Shown piece by piece: positions 47,683-55,085 of a stretch of DNA of 64,000 bases. This DNA comes from Halonatronomonas sp964558325 (GTDB lineage Bacteria > Bacillota > Halanaerobiia > Halanaerobiales > Halarsenatibacteraceae), in assembly GCA_964558325.1 (NCBI GenBank), contig CAZLCX010000002.1, positions 1-64,000 of the forward strand. The letters are read 5' to 3'. Both the position numbers and the translations under genes were made by a program. The first letter of the stretch is position 1. The number at the start of each line of letters is the position of its first letter. The notes under the pieces were generated by a model that saw only the letters and a program-made list of their open reading frames with translations, ran no database searches and was not told the DNA's origin.

Positions 47683-48122
47683 ATATATAGTTTAAATCTT
47701 AATTTCACTGCTGAGATGGCAATAGATGCTCTCTCTTGATCGAGGATATCAAAAAGGTCCATGATATTTAAGTTAAAAATATTTTTTTCGGTGTAAAGAT
47801 AAAAAGCTAATTGGATTAAAGCCTGCTCCTGACAGGATAAAGATTTCTTGAAAATCTGGGGTTTTATTTTAAGATCTTTAAAATCTAAAAATAATCCAGG
47901 TTTTTCTCTGAATTTTTTTAAGCTTGATAGAATGTAAAAGAGGGCGAGAACCTTTTGGGATTTCCCAGATACTTTAACTTTTTTGATTAAATAGTTGTAA
48001 TATTTTTGATGGCTCTTACTTAAAAAATAAATGGTACCTTTATCTGCTTGAAAATTAGAAAATTTATTAGAATTGTCAAGTTGATCTTTTAGACTGGCAA
48101 TGTTACCGGATTTTCCTCTCAT
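47679..48122 (-). CDS. Hypothetical protein, possibly DUF6075-like
   Basis: 147 aa with a good RBS (GGGAGG before ATG 48122). Lys-rich, no signal peptide or membrane helix. A stretch beginning SCQEQALIQLAFYLY and continuing to an ISAVKLRF end resembles small helical proteins of the DUF6075 type that I recall near accessory genes, but I cannot confirm the match. It converges on the PIN-like gene with overlapping stop codons. Confidence 0.6.
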   Translation of the reverse strand: MRGKSGNIASLKDQLDNSNKFSNFQADKGTIYFLSKSHQKYYNYLIKKVKVSGKSQKVLALFYILSSLKKFREKPGLFLDFKDLKIKPQIFKKSLSCQEQALIQLAFYLYTEKNIFNLNIMDLFDILDQERASIAISAVKLRFKLYI

Positions 48123-48248
48123 TCTATCCTCCCTCTTTAAAACTTTGCTGTTATGTCTGGATAAGCCGGTTCCTGCAAACCGAACATCTGTATAAATATT
48201 TTATCATAAGCGGTATTAGTCAGCAAGTCTTTAAATAAAATCTACTTT

Positions 48249-48284
48249 AAAAAATTAGACCTCTGATAATTATTATCAGAGGTC
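48249..48284 (-). terminator. Strong terminator for the GNAT gene (minus strand)
   Basis: A perfect 12-pair stem, GACCTCTGATAA (48258-48269) and TTATCAGAGGTC (48273-48284), with a three-base loop. On the minus strand it is followed by TAATTTTTT, which gives a canonical intrinsic terminator about 30 bases after the GNAT stop. Confidence 0.85.
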
Positions 48285-48316
48285 ATTAATAAATAATATA
48301 ATTGCTATAATAAAAA

Positions 48317-48778
48317 TCATTTAAGGTGATAAACCATTATATCAACTTTTTTATTCATGTAGGTTGTTTTTTCTATTATCTCCCAGCCCAATTTGAGGTA
48401 AAGGCCAGTTGCATGTCTTGTAAATAGATAATATTTATCCAGCCCAATAGCTTTAACTTCCTGATTTACTCTGGAGATTAATTCAGTTGCTATTCCCTGT
48501 TCTCTTTCTTCAGGTAAAACATAAACATCGGCCAGCCAGGGACCTAATTCAGGTCTGGTTTTCATATCGTTTTCAATTAATGAAGCAGTTCCAACAGGTT
48601 TGTTATTAATTAAAGCAACAAAACAGGCAGGTATTTCTTTTTTATTTAGCCTATTTTTTAAATCCTGGTACCATTTAATGGGACTGGAATCTTCATAATA
48701 GACCCCCCATTGATTGTATAACCAGACACTAACTTCAGGCAGATTTTCCTTTGTTTCTGCTAGATATTTTATCTCCAT
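48317..48778 (-). CDS. GNAT family N-acetyltransferase
   Basis: 153 aa. Acetyl-CoA-binding signature LPEEREQGIATELISRV (R-x2-G-x-A type) in the middle and an ADVYVLPE strand before it. GLYLKLGWEIIEKT near the C-terminus is typical of small GNAT enzymes. The acetyl acceptor is unknown. It is the obvious candidate to check for beta-amino acid acetylation, given the aminomutase 2 kb away, but nothing in its sequence shows that. Confidence 0.88.
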   Translation of the reverse strand: MEIKYLAETKENLPEVSVWLYNQWGVYYEDSSPIKWYQDLKNRLNKKEIPACFVALINNKPVGTASLIENDMKTRPELGPWLADVYVLPEEREQGIATELISRVNQEVKAIGLDKYYLFTRHATGLYLKLGWEIIEKTTYMNKKVDIMVYHLK

Positions 48779-48903
48779 TTATTATCACAACCTTTATTAA
48801 TATATTCTAATAATCTAATTCTTGATGAAAGACCAATATACCTGCAATAATTAAAATTTTTATTATTAAAAACAGGTCAAAGGTCTAATAATCTTAAATT
48901 TGC

Positions 48904-48932
48904 TTCATATTGTATTTTTATTTTGATATAAT
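48904..48932 (+). promoter_or_regulatory. Candidate promoter of the GGDEF-like gene
   Basis: TTCATA (48904-48909), 17-base spacer, TATAAT (48927-48932), roughly 100 bases before the start. The -10 is a full match, the -35 is weak. The remaining untranslated leader is AT-rich with no riboswitch fold that I can see. Confidence 0.45.
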
Positions 48933-49033
48933 TAAATCAGAACTTATAAATATTAATTTCCCTTCCAATGAAAGATCTATATTATTTATTTTGGATTTAT
49001 TTATTTTATTTTTCAAAAAAGGAGGGGATAATT

Positions 49034-49654
49034 ATGGATTATCAATCTATTACAGAAATATATCAGGAAATTCAGAAAACTCATCAGGAAGATCCAGAAT
49101 GTGTAAACCTAATTTATAGTTATCAAGTCAGTCCGGATTATAGAGACCTTCCTAAGGAATTTAATCAAGACTTAGTTGCCAGCAAAGAAATTAACTTAAT
49201 ATGTGATAAAAGTAAATTAAAACAGGAATTAAAAAAAGAAATTGATCGTCAGTTTAGATCAAGTGGACTGGTTTCATTATTGATCTTTAATTTTGATGCA
49301 GTTAAAATTAAAAAAAATAAATTAAATTATAAATATTGGAATCTATTATTTTTAAGATTATCAGAAATAATATCTCAAAGAATTCGTAAAGCTGATATTC
49401 TAGCAAGATGGAGTAAAGATGTATTGTTGATTGTAAATCCTGATACCAGGCTTTCAGCAGCTATTAATTTAGGTAAAAGAATTAAATCAGAAATTAATAA
49501 GCAGAGATTTGATGAAATTGCTAAAATTGATTGCAGGTTTGGCGTTACAACTTTGCGTTCAGGGGAAAATTATAGGGATTTGCTAAATAGAGTAGAACCT
49601 GCCATTGATCTTTTAAAAGAAAAAGAAGAAATTGATCTCTATATTTTTAGTTAA
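49034..49654 (+). CDS. Degenerate GGDEF-domain protein
   Basis: 206 aa from ATG 49034 (GGAGGGG upstream). The C-terminal 140 residues follow the diguanylate cyclase fold, with the R-K-A-D-I-L-A-R-W helix-strand just before the active site. At the GGDEF position the sequence reads SKDVL (residues 127-131), so the GG and E are lost, and the first metal-binding Asp of the D-x-D motif is Asn 86. It is very unlikely to make c-di-GMP; a binding or structural role is possible. The N-terminal 70 residues resemble no sensor domain I know. Confidence 0.72.
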   Translation: MDYQSITEIYQEIQKTHQEDPECVNLIYSYQVSPDYRDLPKEFNQDLVASKEINLICDKSKLKQELKKEIDRQFRSSGLVSLLIFNFDAVKIKKNKLNYKYWNLLFLRLSEIISQRIRKADILARWSKDVLLIVNPDTRLSAAINLGKRIKSEINKQRFDEIAKIDCRFGVTTLRSGENYRDLLNRVEPAIDLLKEKEEIDLYIFS

Positions 49655-49669
49655 ATATTATATAATAAA

Positions 49670-49695
49670 ACAGCCTGGCTCTCCAGGCTGTTTTT
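49670..49695 (+). terminator. Terminator after the GGDEF-like gene
   Basis: ACAGCCTGG (49670-49678), loop CTCT, CCAGGCTGT (49683-49691), then TTTT. A perfect nine-pair stem with T run, and usable on the other strand for the convergent beta-propeller gene because of the A run before it. Confidence 0.9.
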
Positions 49696-49742
49696 GGTAG
49701 ACTTTAATATAATTTGACTCTGCTAATATAGAAATTTTCATT

Positions 49743-50699
49743 TTATTGGGTTAGTTTTCTTATTAGCATATTACTATCAGTTAGATAGATGTTATTTTGA
49801 TTATCCAGTTTTATTGAAAGTATTCCATCGGTAAGCTCTTCATATTTCCAGGTCTCATCACCATCTTTATCTAACTTAATTAAATTTGTATCTGTACTTC
49901 CAGAATAGATGTTATTAGTAGAATCAATATCTATTGATTGAATAGTACTACTATGGCCGTTATATGTCCATAACCTGGTACCATCCTGGTTAAACTTTCT
50001 GACACCATTGTCCCTGCTGCCTGTAATAATATTGTTTTCATTATCAACAGCGATTGCTGTTACAGCATCCCAGTGACGATTATATTGCCAGACCTGATTG
50101 CCATCTGCATCTATTTTTCTTAAAGTTTTATCAGTACTACCACTGAAAACATTTCCTTCAGAATCAACTGCTACAGCATGGACAGGAGCATTATGGCCTT
50201 CAAATGTCCATAATCTGGTTCCCTCAGGGTCAAATTTTCTTACAAAATTATCACGACTGCCGGTATAGACATATCCATCAGAATCAACAACGATAGATGT
50301 GACATTAGACCAGTGACGGTCATATTGCCAGATTTCTTCTCCATTACTGTTAATTTTTCTTAAAGTGTTGTCAGAACTTCCACTATAAATATTACCTTCA
50401 TTATCTAAAGCGATTGCCTGTACAGGACCGTTATGTCCAGTAAAGTTCCAGATAAGATCACCATTAGAATCGAATTTCCTTACAGCATTATCTGTAGTTC
50501 CAATATAAATATTATTGTTGTTATCAACGGTTATTGACTGGGCATTAAAGTTTTCTAGTTTATGCTGCCATTCTTCGACAACTGCTTGTTTTTCCTGGGC
50601 GAAAACAGATACTCCAGGAGCGATAAATGAAATAGTAATTACTGAGAAGATAATAAATAGACATATAAACCAAGAAATTTTAAAGTTTTTCTCAAGCAT
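49743..50699 (-). CDS. Secreted seven-repeat beta-propeller protein
   Basis: 318 aa. A signal peptide (residues 1-36, cleavage near VFAQE) is followed by seven repeats of almost exactly 40 residues, each with a W, a GH or RH pair, a VD-x-x-x-N-I/V-Y/F-x-GS core and an RKF/RKI end. The repeats alternate in type: three have a GHN/GHS turn and two an RHW turn, in the order A-B-A-B-A between divergent first and last repeats. This suggests growth by duplication of a two-blade unit. The protein probably folds as one seven-bladed propeller outside the cell. Ligand unknown. Confidence 0.85.
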   Translation of the reverse strand: MLEKNFKISWFICLFIIFSVITISFIAPGVSVFAQEKQAVVEEWQHKLENFNAQSITVDNNNNIYIGTTDNAVRKFDSNGDLIWNFTGHNGPVQAIALDNEGNIYSGSSDNTLRKINSNGEEIWQYDRHWSNVTSIVVDSDGYVYTGSRDNFVRKFDPEGTRLWTFEGHNAPVHAVAVDSEGNVFSGSTDKTLRKIDADGNQVWQYNRHWDAVTAIAVDNENNIITGSRDNGVRKFNQDGTRLWTYNGHSSTIQSIDIDSTNNIYSGSTDTNLIKLDKDGDETWKYEELTDGILSIKLDNQNNIYLTDSNMLIRKLTQ

Positions 50700-50811
50700 C
50701 TTTAATCATCTCCCTTAAATTATCACTATAAATTAACTTAACTTAATAATAACATAATTTGTTTAATTTAACTAGTGAACTATTTTAATAAAGATAAGAG
50801 AGGTAATAAAT

Positions 50812-52050
50812 TTATCTTGTGTCAGGATAATCAATTATTCTGCCTTCCCAGGTTCTAATTTTTATATGCTCATTACCCTGGGATATATTGTAGATAGGAT
50901 TAATTGGTGTCTTCCCATATCCTCCAGGTGCATTAATTATATATGTGGGAATAGCCATTCCAGAAGTATAGCCTCTAAGCTTTTCCATTATATTTATGCC
51001 AGTACTAACTGAAGTTCTAAAATGACCGGTACCTTTTACTTTTTTGGCATGAAAGATGTAATAGGGTTTAACCCGGGCTCTTAATAATTCTTGATTTAAT
51101 TTTTTCATTACATGGGGACTATCATTTATACCTTTTAATAATACTGCCTGATTACCTAATGGAATTCCAGCCTTACTAATTTTGTCTGTAGCCTGGAAAA
51201 CTTCTTTAGTTAATTCTTTAGGATGGTTGACCTGAATATTCATATAAAGGGGGTGATATTTTTCTAGCATTTCACATAACTCATCAGTAATTCTCTGGGG
51301 CATAGTTACCGGAACTCTGCTTCCGATTCTAATAATTTCTACATGGTCAATAGCCTTTAATTTTTTTAAAATTGGCTCCAATTGATCATTAGTCATGGTT
51401 AAAGGATCTCCGCCAGTTAATAATACATCTCTAATTTCCTGGTTATTTTTTATATATTCTATACTTTCATTAATTTCTTTCTGAGTCTGGTGGTGGTCAG
51501 TCTGGCCTATTTCTCTTCTCCGCTGACAGTGTCTGCAGAACATTCCACAAATATTAGTTAATTTGATAATGAGCCGATCAGGATATCTTCTGGTTATGGT
51601 ACCTGCCGGGTTAGTTAGTTCTTCATCCATTGGATCTAATTTTCCGCCAAAATCCTGTAATTCAAAAGAAGAGGGGAGGGACTGTTTGCCTATTACACAA
51701 TCAGGATTATCAGGATTAATTAAACTTAAAAAATAAGGGGATATTGCCCAGCGATATTTTTCTTCAATATCTTTAATTTCCTTTAGTCTTTCTTCAGGCA
51801 GTTTAATTAAAGATTTTAATTCTTCGACAGTAGATATTCTATTATCTAACTGCCATTTCCAGTCATCCCATTCATCAGCTGTGGCCTGCATTTTGAACAT
51901 GATTTTTTCTTTATTTTTATTTAATTCTTTTTTTAAGTTTAAGCCAGTTTTGATTTTTGGGCTTTCATCTAAATAATCTTTTATAGTATTTCTAAGTTCT
52001 TTAGCCCTTTTTAAGGCGACTTTTTTATTTTTGTCTAATTCTTTTTTCAT
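50812..52050 (-). CDS. eam: Predicted glutamate 2,3-aminomutase (lysine 2,3-aminomutase family)
   Basis: 412 aa radical SAM/PLP enzyme. SAM-cluster cysteines are C168, C172 and C175 (CGMFCRHC); the PLP lysine is in GYGKTP. In clostridial lysine 2,3-aminomutase two aspartates, D293 and D330, hold the side-chain amino group of lysine. Aligning by eye on YYIYQCD/YYIFHAK and VVDAPGG/IINAPGG puts Lys 336 and Asn 373 at those positions, 37 residues apart in both. This Lys/Asn pair is what was described for glutamate 2,3-aminomutase (Lys332 and Asn369, from memory). Product would be beta-glutamate, an osmolyte in halophiles and methanogens. A small membrane protein gene lies 16 bases upstream. No ablB acetyltransferase is adjacent. 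Confidence 0.8.
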   Translation of the reverse strand: MKKELDKNKKVALKRAKELRNTIKDYLDESPKIKTGLNLKKELNKNKEKIMFKMQATADEWDDWKWQLDNRISTVEELKSLIKLPEERLKEIKDIEEKYRWAISPYFLSLINPDNPDCVIGKQSLPSSFELQDFGGKLDPMDEELTNPAGTITRRYPDRLIIKLTNICGMFCRHCQRRREIGQTDHHQTQKEINESIEYIKNNQEIRDVLLTGGDPLTMTNDQLEPILKKLKAIDHVEIIRIGSRVPVTMPQRITDELCEMLEKYHPLYMNIQVNHPKELTKEVFQATDKISKAGIPLGNQAVLLKGINDSPHVMKKLNQELLRARVKPYYIFHAKKVKGTGHFRTSVSTGINIMEKLRGYTSGMAIPTYIINAPGGYGKTPINPIYNISQGNEHIKIRTWEGRIIDYPDTR

Positions 52051-52066
52051 ATTAATCTCCTTTCAT

Positions 52067-52324
52067 TTACTCAATTTTGTTGATGTTTTCCAGAAGTTTT
52101 ATGATTTTTGAAAGAGAAATAAGAATTAAGCCAGGAAGTAATAAAAATAATGTGGAAATAAATACAATGCCAACAACTACGGCTACTTCTGGAATATCTA
52201 ATACATAAATGAGGGAATGTTCAGGTATTATATCTGTAAAGAGAGTTAAGCCAATAATTAATATTGAGATAATGATTAATACTAGACCTATTAAAGATAA
52301 AATAAAATTAAAAAGTTTATTCAT
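52067..52324 (-). CDS. Small two-helix membrane protein
   Basis: 85 aa with two clear membrane helices (about residues 8-30 and 48-72) and a short extracytoplasmic loop with acidic residues. No family recognised. It precedes the aminomutase gene by 16 bases on the same strand, so the two are probably one transcript starting in the 52325-52495 region. A role linked to osmolyte handling is speculation. Confidence 0.6.
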   Translation of the reverse strand: MNKLFNFILSLIGLVLIIISILIIGLTLFTDIIPEHSLIYVLDIPEVAVVVGIVFISTLFLLLPGLILISLSKIIKLLENINKIE

Positions 52325-52416
52325 TTTATTAACTCCTCATATTTAAATTGGGTAAAAGTATCCATAAAATAATAATATCAATAAATTATCCAGTATGCAA
52401 ATATCCTGTAATTAAA

Positions 52417-52445
52417 TTAAACTTTTTCTGATTGTATGTTATAAT
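52417..52445 (+). promoter_or_regulatory. Candidate promoter of the TerB/J-domain gene
   Basis: TATAAT at 52440-52445 with TTAAAC 17 bases upstream (52417-52422). The -35 box matches only partly. Located 50 bases before the start in a divergent intergenic region. Confidence 0.5.
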
Positions 52446-52495
52446 ATAAGATGATAGTATTTAAGTTGTATATAGTTTATGAGGAGGTTTTTCTT

Positions 52496-53278
52496 TTGGG
52501 TTGCAGTCTTCCCCTAATTGGGGCCATGATAGGATTTTTAGTTTTTAATATACCAGGAGCTATACTTGGAGCTCTGATTGGTTATTTATTTGAGGGTGAT
52601 TCAGGTAGTACTAGCAGAAGATATTCATATAGCAGTCGTAATCTTCAACAACAGGAATTTTATAAAAATTTATTTGGGTTACTGGCCGTTTTTGCCCAGG
52701 GAGATGGATCTGTTTCTAGAGAAGAAATAGAAATAGTTGATCATTTTGTTAGACATGAATTGAATTTAAGTGAACAGGATAGAAAAATGGCAATTAAATT
52801 TTTTGATCAGGCAAAAAGAAATGGCTATGATCTAAAACATTATGCAGAAAATATTGCAAAATTAGTGAGATATAATCCTAATATTTTAAATTCTATAATG
52901 AATCTTTTATTCCGCTTAAGCGATGCCAATAATGGGCCCAGTCAAAAGCAGGAAGATTTTTTAGATGAATTACAATTTATTTTTAGACTAAGTCATGACA
53001 GAAATTATAGAAATACCAGTTATCAGGGTAGAAGAACCGGTTCCAGCAGAATGTCTACCAGGAACCGGCTAAAGGAAGCTTATGAGACTCTTAATTTGGA
53101 GCCAGATGCTGATAAAAGTCAGGTTAAGAAAAAGTATCGTGAATTAGCCAAAAAATATCATCCAGATAAGATAATAGCTAAAGATTTACCAGATGAATTT
53201 GTTGAGATGGCTAAAGAAAAATTCACTGAAATTCAAGCTGCTTATGAAGAAATTATGAAAAGTAAAAGAAGTCAGTAA
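52496..53278 (+). CDS. DjlA-like membrane co-chaperone (TerB plus J domain)
   Basis: About 260 aa. The N-terminus is a glycine-rich hydrophobic segment (GAMIGFLVFNIPGAILGALIGYLF), then a TerB-like helical domain (about residues 55-170, with an acidic EEIEIVDHF patch) and a C-terminal J domain with the HPD motif (KKYHPDK near residue 220). This is the order of DjlA, a DnaK co-chaperone. TTG 52496 is 8 bases after GAGGAGG; the open frame from 52451 has no RBS. The dnaK partner is not in the window. Confidence 0.85.
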   Translation: MGCSLPLIGAMIGFLVFNIPGAILGALIGYLFEGDSGSTSRRYSYSSRNLQQQEFYKNLFGLLAVFAQGDGSVSREEIEIVDHFVRHELNLSEQDRKMAIKFFDQAKRNGYDLKHYAENIAKLVRYNPNILNSIMNLLFRLSDANNGPSQKQEDFLDELQFIFRLSHDRNYRNTSYQGRRTGSSRMSTRNRLKEAYETLNLEPDADKSQVKKKYRELAKKYHPDKIIAKDLPDEFVEMAKEKFTEIQAAYEEIMKSKRSQ

Positions 53279-53279
53279 T

Positions 53280-53792
53280 TTATTTTTGGGAGTTTTTATG
53301 CTCCCTACTTAGCTCAATATAATGTTTAGCTGAATCTTTTATTCTTTCTCTCTCTTTTTTAGTGGTTTCTCTGATAACTTTACCAGGTAAACCGACAACC
53401 AGACTATTAGGTGGGATTTCTTTATTTTCTGGAATTAAAGCATTGGCGCCGATAATACTTCCAGTTCCAATTTTAGCACCATTTAAAATTGTTGCACCCA
53501 TACCTATTAAACATTCATCTTCAATAATACATCCATGAATAATAGCTGAATGTCCAACGGTAACATTTTTGCCGACTGATACTTTTTGATTGCTTTCAAC
53601 ATGGATTGTGGCATTATCCTGAATATTTGAACCTTTTTTAATTGTTATTTTATTTAGATCTCCTCTGAGTACAGCGTTGGGCCAGATATTGCAGTCTGCT
53701 TCAATTTTTATATTTCCAATTAATCTGGCTCCAGGGGCAATATAGGCTGAATTATCGATTTCTGGTTCCAGATTATTAAAAGGGTAGTTCAT
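53280..53792 (-). CDS. Gamma-carbonic anhydrase-like hexapeptide-repeat protein
   Basis: 170 aa left-handed beta-helix protein with many V/I-x-x-x-A repeats (IWPNAVLRGDLNKITIKKG, VGHSAIIHGCIIED). Conserved histidine ligands appear in HVE, VGHSA and IHG segments, as in YrdA/PaaY gamma-carbonic anhydrases. Ends in basic helix. Enzymatic activity is not certain in this family. Confidence 0.88.
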   Translation of the reverse strand: MNYPFNNLEPEIDNSAYIAPGARLIGNIKIEADCNIWPNAVLRGDLNKITIKKGSNIQDNATIHVESNQKVSVGKNVTVGHSAIIHGCIIEDECLIGMGATILNGAKIGTGSIIGANALIPENKEIPPNSLVVGLPGKVIRETTKKERERIKDSAKHYIELSREHKNSQK

Positions 53793-53879
53793 ACTATGGC
53801 CTCCTTTATATATTCTTTACTTGCATATCATTATATCATCTAATATAATGATATCATGAATTTAGGCTGGTGATAAGGT

Positions 53880-55085
53880 TTGATTAAAAAAAATAAACAT
53901 ATTGTTATTTATGGTGGTACTTTTGATCCCCCTCATCTAGGCCATTTATTTTTGGCTGAAGCTGCCAGGGAAAAACAGGGTGCTGAGCAGGTAGTTTTTT
54001 TGCCAGCTGGTGATCCACCTCATAAACAAAATAAAATGATCAGTAATTCTAGAGATAGATATAATATGGTTTATTTAGCTACTAAGGATAACCCATATTT
54101 TAATGTATCTAATTTTGAAATTAAACAGACCGGTTTATCTTTTACAGCCAGAACATTAAAGTATTTTAAAGATCAGGGTTTTAAGATATCATTTATAATC
54201 GGTGCTGATTCTCTGGATGAAATTTTTAGTTGGAAGAAACCTGATTATATTTTAAAAAATAGTGAATTGCTTGTCTTACCTAGAAAAGATTATGATATTG
54301 ATGAAATTTTATCAGATAAAAAATATAAAAATTATCTTGATAATATTAAAAAATTAACTACCGGGAGAATTGATTTCTCTTCAAGTCAGATCAGGAATAG
54401 AGTAAGAAATAATAAAAGAATTAAGTATATGACTCCATTTGAAGTTGAAGAATATATTGTAAGGAATAGGTTATATATGACCTCAAATGGCAAAGATATA
54501 GATATAGATATAAATTTAATTACTGAGATTAAAGATTATCTTAAAAATAATTTGACTGATTATAGATATAATCATACTTTAAGGGTTCTTGAAACAGCTT
54601 TAAAAATAAATCCAGAAAAAGAATTATTGCATAAAATAAAGATAGCTGCTCTCTGCCATGATCTTTGTAAAGGTTATGAAAATTTGAGGTTACAGAAATT
54701 AGTTGCAAAGTCTAGATGGCCTTTAAAATCTTTTGAATATAATAAAGAATCATTATTACACGGGCCTGCTTCTGCATATTTAGCTGAAATTAAATTTGAC
54801 ATAACAGATAGTCAGGTTTTAGAAGCAATCAGATATCATACTATCGGTCACCCGGATTTAGGCCTAGTTGGTAAAATTATATTTTTAGCTGATAAGATTG
54901 AACCAGGTCGGAATTATCCAGGAAGAGACGATATTTATAGTTTATCTTTTAAAAATATAGACCAGGCTGTATTGAAACTATCCAATTATAATTTAGAGTA
55001 TTTAACAGATAAAAATATTGAAATTCATCCAAATTTAGTTTTATTGAGAAATAAGGTTTTGGGAGGTAAAGAAAATAATGAATAA
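53880..55085 (+). CDS. nadD: NadD-YqeK fusion: nicotinate-nucleotide adenylyltransferase plus HD phosphohydrolase
   Basis: 401 aa. Residues 1 to about 195 are NadD (GGTFDPPHLGH near residues 12-22 and the FSSSQIR motif), which makes NaAD from nicotinate mononucleotide. From about 205 to the end is a YqeK-type HD domain with ALCHDLCKGY and IRYHTIG, a family that hydrolyses symmetrical diadenosine tetraphosphate. In most Firmicutes these are two adjacent genes. Start TTG 53880 gives a natural NadD N-terminus. rsfS lies two genes on, so the usual nadD-yqeK-rsfS order is kept, with an LCP gene between. Confidence 0.92.
   Translation: MIKKNKHIVIYGGTFDPPHLGHLFLAEAAREKQGAEQVVFLPAGDPPHKQNKMISNSRDRYNMVYLATKDNPYFNVSNFEIKQTGLSFTARTLKYFKDQGFKISFIIGADSLDEIFSWKKPDYILKNSELLVLPRKDYDIDEILSDKKYKNYLDNIKKLTTGRIDFSSSQIRNRVRNNKRIKYMTPFEVEEYIVRNRLYMTSNGKDIDIDINLITEIKDYLKNNLTDYRYNHTLRVLETALKINPEKELLHKIKIAALCHDLCKGYENLRLQKLVAKSRWPLKSFEYNKESLLHGPASAYLAEIKFDITDSQVLEAIRYHTIGHPDLGLVGKIIFLADKIEPGRNYPGRDDIYSLSFKNIDQAVLKLSNYNLEYLTDKNIEIHPNLVLLRNKVLGGKENNE

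Noticed and set aside
49743..50699. CRISPR-like or DNA-level repeat array
   Set aside because: The periodicity is about 120 bases, in frame, diverged, and explained by propeller blades.
50812..52050. Lysine 2,3-aminomutase feeding N-epsilon-acetyl-beta-lysine synthesis
   Set aside because: Both lysine-binding aspartates are replaced and no ablB is adjacent; the glutamate enzyme fits better.
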